DNA from: Hyalella azteca
Lineage: Eukaryota; Arthropoda; Malacostraca; Amphipoda; Hyalellidae
Length of the DNA stretch: 64,000 nucleotides
Direction of reading: 5' to 3'
Assembly: GCF_000764305.2 (NCBI RefSeq)
Contig: NW_025946029.1
Span: forward strand, 62,001-126,000
Position 1 is the stretch's first letter. Each line of letters begins with the position of its first letter. The translations under genes were made by a program, and so were the position numbers. Of the stretch, positions 36,880-48,600 are shown in pieces. The notes under the pieces are model-generated. The model made no database searches and was not told the origin of the DNA. It saw only the letters and a list, made by a program, of their open reading frames with translations.

Positions 36880-37600
36880 GTGATTGAAATCTTCAGTAAA
36901 CATGCATGGGCAGTTCCTAAACTTGAAAAGCCTAGATTACATATTAAAAATTCCTTCCAGTAGTTTTTTACTGAACGAATACCCTATAAAATTCAAACAG
37001 ATAAAACATTTGAAATGGATTGCTCAACCAACGCAAGAGTTGTTCAAAAAGTTGTAAGTTAAATGATCTGCTTTTGAAAATCAAACTAAAGCTGAAATTG
37101 TTGAGAGATTTAAGTGAACACTTCTAATCCAGTTTACTTCATGGCGAAAAAGTGTGTAGATATTTTACAAGATTTAGTTGAAAATTTTAATAATAGTTAT
37201 CATTGATCAATAAAAAGTAACTCTTCGTGAAGCTTACTTAGAGCAGAACAGAAAAATAGCCTGTGTGAATTTATTCCTCGATATACAAAAGGTTGTAAGA
37301 AAGCCGAAGTTCGAGATAAGAAATCGTGTCATAATTAGTAAAAACGTATAGGAATTTAGTAAAAGATATGATCCTAATTTCTCCCGCGATTTATTTGTCA
37401 TTTCTAAACTATTAGATAAGAAGCCAGTAACACATAAATTAAATAAAATACATGAATGGTGAAGAAGTAATATGTAGTTTTTACGAATAAGAATTATCCG
37501 AAAATATGACAGTAATGTTAATAAAATTTATACTTTTAAAAAGAATAAAGGCAAATTGTTAATCAAATGGAACATATTTGATGATCTATCTTAGATCCTG
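36880..37600 (+). pseudogene. decayed Maverick/Polinton-type integrase
   Basis: Interrupted frames carry motifs of an rve-type integrase of Maverick/Polinton elements. In order they are KHAWAVP (36898), YKIQTDKTFEM with the catalytic-type aspartate (about 36981), LVENFNNSYH before a stop (about 37170), VIISKN followed by YDPNFSRDLFVISK (about 37330-37400), and a chromodomain-like end KGKLLIKW.IFDD (about 37550-37585). Several in-frame stops and shifts show that the copy is dead. Mavericks are large self-synthesising DNA elements related to viruses. No polymerase B, packaging ATPase or capsid gene was recognised in this window, so this is a remnant. Confidence 0.6.
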
Positions 37601-38030
37601 GAAGTTGAACAAACATTAAGTTGATTAAAAAGTTTTCTCCGCATATATATTATTTTTGCTATATAAAATGAGAGTTTATCAATCATCTAATATTGATAAT
37701 GCGAAAAAAACACTAAATGTGAAATCCCTTTGAACAAATTTTTACATTTACTGAAAATCGTCAAGGACAAATGGCTTTGATACTTTAAACGTTGAAAAAA
37801 TTTTAATAACCGGAGACTTGAAAATATCTCCTATCCAATTAAGATAAAATGATGTTACATTTAAAAAAATGCGGACGAAAAATTTGTATACGTTTCAGGT
37901 GTTCAATTAAAGGATTCGGAAATGATCGATAAAGTGTTGTCTCACATTGTAAGCAACGGTGTTATAGTGCGTATAAACTTCCGAGAGAAATAAATGCCTG
38001 ATGGAAAATCAAAAGTGGAAAATGTAGATA

Positions 38031-40062
38031 AATAATATACGTTTAAAAATTACTTTTTAAAGACAACACTTCTAACGAATCCAGTGTTTCCAATGTTACA
38101 GATGTACAATGAAATTCTAATTTTATTTTCGAATATTAAAAAAAATTATTTTTCAATTTTTTTAATACATAAAATTATTTTCAAAATTATTTATTCTGTC
38201 ACTTGATTCATGCATTGTCTCCGACTTTACGCAAGTCTACAAAATTTCAGATAGATTGGACAGCTAGAATAAAGTGTGTTAAATATCGATTATAAGATTT
38301 GTAGCAGACAAAATTATTTTTTCAAATTATTTTAATATTGAAAAAAAATTGTTTTTATTCTTAAAATTATTCATTTTCTCATTTGATTCATGCATTGTCT
38401 CCAACTTTATGCAAGTGTGCGAAATTTGAGATCGATAGGATAAGTAGAAGTGTGTTAAATTTCGATTACAAGATTTGTAGCAGACAGACAGACAGACAAA
38501 CAAACAGACAAACAAGAAGTGAAGTTAGAGAAAAGTTTTGTAAAAAGTAACTCTGAAAATGCCAGAAGTAAAAAATGAATTGCAGAATCTAGATAAAAAT
38601 TAACTCAAAAAATGACTGAAGTAAGATGAAAATTGCGAAAACATATGAATAATTTTAAATCTCTTGACCAAAAAGTATCATCATCATCATAAGAACAGAT
38701 TCAAATTGACTTAGAGGCATTTATTGATGTAGTTGAAATAAGGCTTGATGTCAACATGAATGGAGTAGCAAAAGTGTCATGAATGCAAAACGAGTTCTCT
38801 GAACGACTCAAAACAATTGAGATCATAATGAAAATTAAACCATTTACTGATTTTCAGCAAAATAAGAAAAATGAATCTAAGATTAGAAATTAATCCAGCT
38901 TATGCATTTAAAAGATTTTATATAAAAAATATAGTTGCAAGATATATAGAGCAACGGGTTAACATTCGCTTATGTTTCTGCCCCGGAAACTATTTTAAAA
39001 ATATAAATTAATTAGAGAAGGATAAGTAGTATCTTAGGTGAACTATACTCGGGCTAATTTAAGCTGCTATCGATTCAATTAAGGTTATGAGATCGGGGTT
39101 TTGACTATGGGTATCGGTATAGACATGGGTTTGGGTATGACGTCTGTCAGGGGCCATATTATCGAAAATAGTTATTGTACATAACTTTGTCAGCCAATCG
39201 CTGACGGCGCTTCACGCTAAAACCACAAATAACAGACTAGAAATCGACCGCTACGTGTACTTAAGCCGCTATGTGTACTAAGGCCGTAACGTGTACTTGA
39301 GCGAGTTTTGATAGCACGTCCTCTGGTCCCGTAGGTCAGGATTGAGATGGGATCTAAGCTCAATTTCACAATTTTGCAACATAATTTATTGACTTCAAAC
39401 TCATTCTGGATATAAATCCCAATATATGTAACCTCTCGAAACCTTGAAGTAATTACCGTTCCCTAGCGTCAACGCGGAAATCAAAATATTCATTTCATTT
39501 ATCAAATGAATATTTCATATTTAACTTCACATATCTCTCACAGCATTTATCAGCTCATTATTACAACATTTTTACGACACTTCTCTTTAACTTCACTTCT
39601 TGTTGTTCCTGTCTATATGCTACAAATCTTATAATCGAAGTTTGACACACTTCTACTTATGAAATTTTACTACTGAAATTTTGCACACTTGCGTAAAGTT
39701 GGAGACAATGCATGAATCAAATAACAAAATAAATGATTTTAAAAACTTTTTTTTTCAATGTTAAAAAATTTGAAAAAAAAAATACTTTGTCAGCTACAAA
39801 TCGTATAACTGATATTTGACACACTTTTACCAGTCCAATTGATCTGAAATTTTGCACACGTGTGTGAAGTCGGAAGCAATGCATGAATCAATTAACAGAA
39901 TAAATAAATTTGAAAAAAAATTATATACTGAAAAAATCTAAAAATTAATTTTTTCATTATTCGAAAATAAGATTAGAAATTCATTGTACATCTGTAACAT
40001 TGGATACACTGGATTCTTTAGAAGTGTTGTCTTTAAAAATTAACTTTTAAACGTATATTATT
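38031..40062. mobile_element. 2-kb fold-back element with long inverted arms
   Basis: The left end AATAATATACGTTTAAAA (38031-38048) is exactly inverted at 40045-40062. Both arms then carry the same modules in mirror order: an AATCCAGTGT block, then two copies of a GATTCATGCATTGTC...GATAGATTGGACAG...CAGACAGA segment (left 38170-38520, right 39590-39960). The interior (38520-39590) is non-coding and includes the CAGCCAATCGCTGACGGC motif shared with repeats near 21110 and 23440. No transposase was seen. Confidence 0.7.
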
Positions 40063-40234
40063 TTGAAAATTCAGTCAAATTGAATAATTAGGCTAAAAAT
40101 GGTTAAACAGCGCATCGTTGCAACTCTGCCTAGTTATTACGGCTTGCTTCCTCAGACAACGTAAGAAATTGAGTCAGGCCACGAATGACCATCGCACTCA
40201 CCAGGCCCTCTCAGCGAGCACGAACTGCCTGTGG

Positions 40235-40345
40235 ACGACCTGACCAGCTGCTGCTTGACGTGTGCCTCACCAACGCCTCAACCCGGCCTCGACGACTGCT
40301 GACTGACGTGTGCCTCACCAGCGCCTCAACCCGGCCTCGACGACT
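40235..40345 (+). repeat. 54-bp direct duplication
   Basis: GACGTGTGCCTCACCA.CGCC followed by TCAACCCGGCCTCGACGACT occurs twice in tandem, in a GC-richer patch. Confidence 0.7.
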
Positions 40346-41289
40346 GCCGAAGTTGCATTGCTGTTGCATTGTGCATTGTATTGTGTGTGTTGCATTGTAT
40401 TGTTGAATTCAGACGTTTTCATGGGTTTCTTTGTGTTGCATTGCCGTGGCATTGTTCAGGGTCAATGAACTACGGCACTATTTTCTGTTATTTCTGATAT
40501 ATTAACAATATTACGAAAAATTATTTATGCAAAGCTGGATATCGACAAAAATTACATGTCACATTAAATATGCTCGTTGATTTTGTGAATTTAATTACAT
40601 ATATAGTTTTGGTGTGAAATTTAGGGTCATTATGAAGCGTTTCGTGTGAGCCCGCGTGTTTTTTGGAATCTTGACAATGTTAAAGCATGCATGAATGATA
40701 AAATTAAATCGAATGGGTGAATGAGAGAACTAAATTACAATTATGAATGAGGAAACGGCGTCGCATGCATAGATGAAAGTATAAATCGCTTGTGTGAATG
40801 AGAGAACGAAGTCTCGTAAATAAAAGTCAGGTAATCTGGTATGTATGATGTAGAGAACAACATCGTATGTATATATGTTAAAGACTTCAAATTCCCGACT
40901 TAGAATAAATATCGTTAATGTAAACTAATTATATTAACAATTATAATAAATGATTAAAATTATTTATAATATATATGAATCGACACCAAAGTTAGATATA
41001 TAGAGAAGCGTTTTCGATAACGAAAAATTAATCATTGAAACAATATATTGAACATTCATCATTGTAAAATAAAACAGGTTGCTTAGGATTAAAGAATTGA
41101 AGAAATGAAAAAATCGAGTTTTACAAATAACTTGCAACTTTGACCTGGGCGAGGGCATCTTTTATTCACTAGTAAGAAGTGAACAAGTTCTCGAACACGC
41201 TGCTAAATGGCAATTACAGCTGGCGAGTGTTGAGATAATGTGCACATCGCGTGTCATGACACTGCGACGTCGTAAGACATAAGACCGTA

Positions 41290-41485
41290 AGACGTTAACC
41301 TTCTACCGTCGTATTTTACTCTCCGGAAACATAACTTTAAAGTTAATCCTCTACCGCCGTATGTTACTTTCCGGGAACATAACTTTAAAGTTAACTTTCT
41401 ACCGCCATATGTTACTCTCCGGGAACATAACTTTAAAGGTAACACTCTACCGCCGTATTTTACTCTCCGGGAATATAACTTTCAT
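41290..41485 (+). repeat. 48-bp minisatellite, 4 units
   Basis: The unit is about TTAACCTTCTACCGCCGTAT plus GTTACTCTCCGGGAACATAACTTTAAAG (given in two parts). It leaves an arginine/leucine-rich chance ORF on the minus strand. Confidence 0.85.
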
Positions 41486-41689
41486 TTTAAATTATACGTA
41501 AGCTATTGAGTGTAGCAACCTGAGAACGTTTTTACGCAACAGAGAAGAGAGAACATTTCAAAATTGTCGTACGCGGCGGCAACCATCAGTGCAAGTCATT
41601 TTGCGCTCACTATAGGCAACGTATCCTTTTTGGGGAGTGGGCTTGTCACAATTTTGCTCCGGTTACTTCTGTCATGCGGTAGAGGGTTA

Positions 41690-41885
41690 AGACCGTAAGA
41701 CATTTAGCCATATGGCATTGAGCCGTTAGACATTAGCCCGTGAGACGTTAAGTCATAAGACATTTAGCCATATGACATTTAACCGTACGACATTGAACCG
41801 TAAGACATTAGCCCAAAAGACGTTAAGCCGTAAGACATTTAGTCGTGAAATATTAAACAGTAAGTCAACAAGCTGTAAGTCATTA
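41690..41885 (+). repeat. degenerate ~20-bp tandem repeat of CCGTAAGACATTTAG
   Basis: About ten diverged units with the core GTAAGACATT(TA)AGCC. The earliest unit appears at 41268 just before the 48-bp array. Confidence 0.7.
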
Positions 41886-42049
41886 GCGTTGTGCAGCGAT
41901 AAAGTTTCCCAACTGTATTGCTGCACTAGCTCCAGATGATTGCTACTTCTTTAATCTTAACTTTATACCATGGGAGTTTAAAAACTAACGAGGGCTGCCT
42001 TGCTGAAGTGGCGTGTTCTAGGTAGGAGGAATAATTAATGAGCTGAAAT

Positions 42050-42312
42050 TATATGAGGTCAATGTGCCTCAGTGGGTTGATAATATATGATCAAGATGCC
42101 TTAGTGGGTTGATAATATATGCTCAAGGTGACTTAGTGGGTTGATACTATATGATCAAGGTGCCTTAGTGGGTTGATAATATATGCTCAAGGTGACTTAG
42201 TGGGTTGTTAATATATGCTCAAGGTGCCTTAGTGGGTTGATAATATATGCTCAAGGTGACTTAGTGGGTTGATAATATATGATCAAGGTGCCTTAGTGGG
42301 TTGATAATATAT
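42050..42312 (+). repeat. 32-bp minisatellite, about 8 units
   Basis: The unit is GGTGCCTTAGTGGGTTGATA plus ATATATGCTCAA, with alternating GCC/GAC variants (GGTGCC, GGTGAC) in a partly two-step higher-order pattern. Confidence 0.85.
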
Positions 42313-42809
42313 GCTATTGTAACAGTCAGGAGTAGACCCAGCAGCCAGAGCCAGGTAGATGTGTGCATGTGGAAGAGTTCAACGTCCGAGAAATGCTGAC
42401 GCTTCATTAATCGGGAGGAAAAATAAGCTCGTTCTTTTTTCAAGACGATAACGTCGTTGAGAACGATGGTTGCAACGATGCCAATACCTTGCATTGAGTC
42501 GCTTATTTACTTAGGTAAATGTACTGTGTATACCGTTACATTGCAACTTTTTGTTGCGGTAATTGCATTACTATTAAGTGTGCTTTTCTTTGCTAGATAA
42601 AACTATGTGCAAGATTTACTTGAAAATTAAAGATATCGATTAAATCACCAAGGCTGTAAGCAGTTATTCACACAAATTCACGTTCGTGAAGCAGAAGTTC
42701 TAGTGTGAAGGTGTCAAGTCGTCTTATATACAGTGAATGTAATGTACGAGTCACGCATTTGGCTGTGTTCACGTCATGCTACTGATTATTTGCATGTTTG
42801 TATACAGCT

Positions 42810-43005
42810 TATACGCAATAACATAACATAACATAGTGATCTCGGCGCTGAAGTGAAGGCCTGATGTGGCCTGTCGCCGATTCTTTTACTTTTCGTGCCT
42901 TGTTCATAGAAGATCTAAAATCGTGTCATTTGATCGGATCTTTTCATGACTGACGATAGTTTTAAGTAGCTATACTAGACTTCCACCGAGTTCGAACAAT
43001 ATAGT
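42810..43005 (-). mobile_element. 5'-truncated LINE, 3' UTR only
   Basis: The reverse complement of the 3' UTR seen at 17390-17560: the ATAACATAACATAACATA tail is at the left, then AGGCCTGATGTGGCCTGTCG. Only the last ~185 bp were inserted, as usual for target-primed reverse transcription. Confidence 0.75.
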
Positions 43006-43139
43006 TAGAAACACGCAAGTATGTATACTTATAGTTTGTATACGCAATTTGCTTACTTAACTTCTAGCTTCCCGCTTCGTTCGATCTTTCCACGGATTTC
43101 ACACTTGATTGCCTCCCGCGGAGTTCGGCGATACTTCAG

Positions 43140-43250
43140 TTATTACATCACTTCTCTTTAACTTCACTTCTTGTTTGTCTGTCTGTCTGCTACAAATCTT
43201 ATAATAAATATTTAACACACTTCTACCTGTCCAATCGATCTGAACGTGGC
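43140..43250 (-). repeat. fragment of the CAGA-bearing fold-back family
   Basis: TTGTCTGTCTGTCTGCTACA and the following TACCTGTCCAATCGATCTGA match, in reverse, the arms of the element at 38031-40062. Confidence 0.65.
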
Positions 43251-43707
43251 ACTGGCACGGTTCAGTGAGCCGCAAGACGTGACCGAGGACGGTTGTATGT
43301 CACGCGCTGCCGTGTGAGTGTTACTTTGTGCTACAACTTCGCGTATCTTGTTCTCCTGAGCTATAATGCCCATTAGTGTTCATATAGGGAGCCGTAATGG
43401 CTGTTTCTTTGTTTTATTTGTTTCAATCTGGTGTCACGTTTCGCTCAGTTATAGAAACAAACAAATCAGTGCCACGTTTCGTTTCGAAGTTTACACAGAC
43501 GAAGCAATGACCTTGGCGATAGTGCTTCCTCTGATGGCAGTACATCTGAGGCTGCTGCTGTAGTTGCTGGTGTTACATCTGCAGTCTTTCATGCACTTTT
43601 TGGTCATTTGTTGAGTGGCAATTCCTGTATGTACACTTCATGAATCACGGCTCATTTTTAGCGCAGGCTATGTCACTTGCAGGTATCGTCAAACGTGACT
43701 TTTAAAC

Positions 43708-44060
43708 AGGCAGAGAATTTTCTCAATCAGGCAGTGAAAATTTCACCCGCATACGAGCTGTGAAAAGTTCTTTTTCAATCATGAAGTGAAAACTTCACCC
43801 GAAATTAGGCAGTAAAAATTTCCACATCCATCAGACTGTTAAAAATTTAATAGCTATCTGAAAGTGAAAAATTCTCTGGCGGTCGGATAAAGAAAAATTA
43901 TCAATCAGACAGCAAAAATTCCACCTGAAGAATATAGGCAGTGAAAATTTAATCGACGTCACAGTTGAAAATGCTCGCGACTAGGCTGTGAAACTTTCAC
44001 TCACGCTCACCGATGCGGTGAAAATTTCACTCTCAGTCATGCAGTGAAAATTTAATTTTT
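43708..44060 (+). repeat. degenerate tandem repeat of GGCAGTGAAAATTTCAC
   Basis: A dozen or so imperfect, irregularly spaced units of (C/G)AGGCAGTGAAAATTTCACC. Each unit is partly self-complementary (GTGAAAATTTCAC). Confidence 0.7.
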
Positions 44061-44319
44061 TTTCAATGCGGCAGGGCATTGAAATTCTACTCCCTATCGG
44101 GCAATCTAATTCTACACTCAACTTGCCGAGAATTTCTAACTTTCACAAAATTGCCGCGTATCGTTGCGACCTTGAGTTTCAAAACTATATACTTTTTACG
44201 GTTAAATTAAAAGAAAGTAAAGATAAATTAACTTCATTGCATTGCATGCATTTTCACTCAGCCTTGACAAACAACGACGTCAGTAACTCTGGAGTGAACT
44301 TCATGCTAAAGATAAAATA

Positions 44320-44417
44320 TTGAAACTTTTAAATAGATCGTCATTTTCTGGAATGTCTCCAAGTATTTTTGAAACTTTTAAATAGATCGTCATTTTCTGG
44401 AATGTCTCCAAGTATTT
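44320..44417 (+). repeat. 49-bp tandem duplication
   Basis: TGAAACTTTTAAATAGATCG...TGTCTCCAAGTATTT occurs twice in tandem without visible mismatch, so it is recent. Confidence 0.85.
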
Positions 44418-44494
44418 ATTGTTAAATTAATGGATTGTTTGGATGTACCTCTTAGCATAGATGCAGCGAAAACATTTCAGGACTGTGAGAAAAA

Positions 44495-44630
44495 NCGGAT
44501 GCGCAGTGGTTAAACAGGCTGCTGTTGAAGAATGGCTGACGGATGCGCAGTGGTTAAGCAGGCTCCTGTTGAAGAATGGCTGACGGATGCGCAGTGGTTA
44601 AACAGACTCCTGTTGAAGAATGGCTGACCG
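44495..44630 (+). repeat. 44-bp tandem repeat, 3 units
   Basis: The unit is CGGATGCGCAGTGGTTAAAC plus AGGCTCCTGTTGAAGAATGGCTGA. An N at 44496 marks the start of the array. Confidence 0.85.
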
Positions 44631-45380
44631 ATTTGAACGTGGTTTTATAAGCTCCTTTTGGGGAAAGCTGGATGGTTTGCACATGGTTTTTTTAAACACC
44701 TTTGGCATAATTGTTTAATGATTGCCACTAATTTAAATAGCTTTAAATAACTGGTCTTAACGTCACTGATAGTTTTCGAAGAGGTATAGAAATAACTGGA
44801 TATTTTTGTCCCCTAGGAATTACGAGGGCTCATTTATGGCAGATTTTCTTAATTGCGAGAAAAGTAAAGTATTATAGTTGGAACCTTATTTTAGAAATTT
44901 CATGCTCTGAAGTAGCCACAGGAGCCTTTCACATTTTTATACGAGAAAGTTAGACCACTAAAATGAAGGTATTTGTTTATTGAAGAACCGAAGGACTATT
45001 TAGGGTTCATACATTAAGCCAGGGCCGCATTGAACCAGTCTTCAGAGGCTCCCATAAATTCCAATTAAAGAAAATACATTAAGCCTGACATGGGAGCCCA
45101 AATTTCAAAAATCTTTTATAAGAAAAGATTGGAGGCAAAACTAAGATCGATTCCTGATGGTAAATTAATTATATTTTTTCTTCGTTGATTTCCATTAATT
45201 TATCCTTGGATGCTTAAACTTTTGTTCTTCTCCCAGTGGTGGTCAAGGTTATTTGTTTTTAGGAGACCTAGCCTGAGATCCTCAGAAATATAGGCTTATT
45301 TACCGAATTTGTTTCAGTCTCACGCTCCGACGACATTGATCAAATATTAAACTTGGCGGGAGATTTCATGCGTTTAACCT
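44631..45380. other. no gene recognised; upstream of the NLR-like gene
   Basis: Unremarkable AT-rich sequence. The promoter of the gene at 45636 may lie here, but no convincing TATA or initiator element could be assigned. Confidence 0.4.
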
Positions 45381-45383
45381 TAA

Positions 45384-45595
45384 GGCCGAGTTCACACCAT
45401 ACTGCACTTGTAAGGCATCTGGCAGTCACGGTCCATGGCCAATATTATTTAATTTATCTCCATTGAAGCATTCACAGACAAGGGAATGGAAGGTGCCTTG
45501 TCCGGCTGGTGTGAATGCTTTTATGGAAATGCATTAAAGAATATTGGACTTGACCGTGACTGGCACGTGGACGGCAATAAGGTGTGAACCAAACC
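45384..45595. mobile_element. Harbinger-like MITE, 212 bp, TAA target duplication
   Basis: It starts GGCCGAGTTCACACCATACT and ends GGTGTGAACCAAACC. The arms remain complementary inward through GGCAGTCACGGTC.ATGGCCAATATT against AATATTGGACTTGACCGTGA. TAA flanks both sides (45381-45383 and 45596-45598). No coding. It ends 40 bp before the NLR-like start codon and so lies in the promoter or a 5' UTR intron of that gene. Confidence 0.75.
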
Positions 45596-45635
45596 TAACC
45601 TGACTCATCTTCCATACACAGAGATCATTCGTAAG

Positions 45636-48600
45636 ATGTCTTCCTCGGCGGCTTCCTCTGCTGTGACCCATGCGCAATACTACGAGGAAATGAAGACAGT
45701 CACAGACAATGTCAATGGGTTTTTTAAGCTCATCCCCAAATACCTCCAAAAACTTTTGAACTTTGAATGCGAAGATAAAGTTGCTACCCAGACGTACAGA
45801 GCATACATGGAAAAATACCGTGACGAGCCCTTCAAAGGTGTTGAATGGAAGAGATGTCGTGGAAAATCTAAAAAAATCGATACAGCCACGTCCCCTGATG
45901 GCTTGGACATAATAGCGCTGTACGCACTCTTTGAGGGCATATATGCTGCTAAAAATGACGTGAGGGACAAGACAAAAATGCTCGAAAAATTGCGAGCGGT
46001 CAAGGAGCCGCGGAATAATGCCTGTCATGAGGAGCCAGATATGTACAATTCAAATACGTTTGAAGAAATGAAACAAGAAATGTTCGCTCTGCTAGATGAA
46101 GCCAAGCAGTTTTATGACAAATACAAGAGTGACATCGACTCCATGAAACTTGAATTGGATCGCGATATAAAAACCGGCTTTTCCCCTGGCGCGACAGTTC
46201 AGAGTTTCAACTGCCACCGCATTCTCACTAAAGGAAAAGACATCGCAATTGCACGCTTCCAAAAGTACAAAGAAGAAGCTCTTCATTTTGAGGATGGTAC
46301 CGTAACTACCGTTAAAAGGCCGGAAGTATTTCATCCAATTAAGGTGATGTTGCAAGACAGGAGACTTCCATTCCAAGACTTGTTCCAGTCTTCATCTTCA
46401 ACCGAACAAATCGTGCTCATTTCAGGTGAAGCGGGGGCTGGAAAAACGACTCTCCTCATGAATATAATCCTTCATTTCACTGGAGACGAAGACTATCTAA
46501 AGAGCTTTGAAATCCTCGTCTACATTGACAGCGACACCAAAAGTTTGCATCAAGTGGCCAACGGACACTTTGGTGACGTCTGCACAGAACTAGGCTCAGA
46601 TGAAGCAGTTTTAGAGGCTCTCTCTCAGCTCCATGTTCTGTTTCTGGTCGATGGATTTGATGAACTGAACATAAAATCGACGACAGTTTTATATGAACTG
46701 TTGCAGAAGAACTGGCACCCGAACTCCCGCATCCTGATTACGACTCGTCCCCAGGATAGCGGAGAACTGAAGAAGTTCCTCAGCAAACCTCACGTCCACA
46801 AGTTCTCGGCTTACAAGATGGCGCCCTTCTCCGAGCTGTCAGAGCAGCTGAAATTTATAGAGCGGTATGCACAAAGTCTTGCCGATGACCCTGCGTCTCC
46901 ACTAGCGATGCGGAAACGATTTGAAGAATTTGACGCGAAATTACAAAAATCCTTTACAGAGCCAATATCTTTGGTTCACTTCTGCATCATTTTTAAAAAA
47001 AGCCCAGAAAAGATTAACCAATGGGGAAGTATCATCGACGTTTCCAGGGACAGACTGGAATTAATAAAGACCTACATCGAAGACAAGCTTATTAAAGTCA
47101 CTCCCAACAACAATGCTGATCTTATGAAAGGACTCTTCTTGATTTTTTGTCAGTGGGCGCTGAAATTTCTCGTCCAAAACAAGATCACTTTCACTGCCGA
47201 CGATCGCAATGAGTTACGGGAAACTTGCTGCAGGAAGATCGAACAATACGGCGCCCTACATGTAGTCGATGCAAAGACGATCCTCAACGTCATGCTGAAA
47301 GTGAGGCCATCGATGTCTGGGCACGCCAACGAAACCTACTCCTTCTCCCATAAATCTCTCCAGGAGATATTAGCAGCGCACTTTATCTTCCATAAAATGA
47401 AGAAAAGTGCCGAACCTGTTCTCGAAAGCGTTGGAGTAACGGCGGAGACATGCAAAAGGTGAGCCTGCTACTTGAGCTATCAGCTCTATCGGGAAAATAA
47501 GCATGATAATGTCGTTCAGTGTTACTTTATAACAGGAAAACACCATGAACATTTTCTGTGTTACTGTATATCCTTTACAATGAAACATGAAAATAGATAA
47601 GATGAAATCCTCCGAGTATACATGCGTACAGTAATCTGGCTTAGACCATGATAACCTGACGATAAATTGAGCAAATAAAGAACTGCTTTCAATATTAGAT
47701 TGTAGTTTAATATTAGATTGTAGTTCTCTCAACCCATTAAGCATAAATAGTTTGGCTGCTCAACTATTGCTTCTCTCGATAAACGACTTACATTGCCAAG
47801 GAAATTCGAAAAAAGGTTAATGACAGTTGATGTTACATCTGAATTTTGATTTGCTTTGTGACTTTCACAGCAGAAAACAGAAGAATTCACAGCAGAAAAA
47901 CAGAAGTTGACACAGTTAGGATCGTACATCCCCAGCGAAAACTTTTCTCTTACGCATGCCGCTGACACGTGGCGGTTCTGTCATCGGGTGTCGCTATTGC
48001 GTCAGCTCATTTGTCAGCCTCTTGCCACGCTACCCCACTGCGTTGGCAGTAGCTTGCCAGTCACCTTAACATTAAGGTCACCCTAAAATCCTGGTCACAC
48101 CCTAGCATCCAGGTCCCCTAACTTCTCAGTCAACCTAATAGCCAGGTCATCCTAACACCCCCTGTAGTGGTTGCCGCTTACTCCAGACCTCATCATTACA
48201 CGACACACGAATAACATTGCGTGCTGCGTAACGGGCACAATTCAGACGTTTTTGACATGATATCGCCAGTGATGTTTATTCAAGGTCGCTTGATGGCTAT
48301 GAGTTAACGAAATTTATTACTGTATTCTACAAAATGATTAATTTACACATGATTTGAACTTATAACCTCGTGCTCATTTAAACCATATTATTCCCATGTA
48401 GCACGAGTGCACTGCTGCTTGTACGACGCACTGACCTGAGAACAGACAAGCTGCAAACCAAGATTTGTCGTCGCAAAGGTCGCATGAAGGATACAGACTA
48501 CGACGTGAGGCTGTAGACAGGCGCGATACAGACTAATTAGTAGTTCAACAGTCAAGCAGAAAGCTTGCGCAATTTATTCTTCTTACTGGCAATTGATGTT

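Noticed and set aside
45534..46376. Minus-strand ORFs of 94-164 codons opposite the receptor's first exon
   Set aside because: Shadows of the 608-codon coding exon, without domains.
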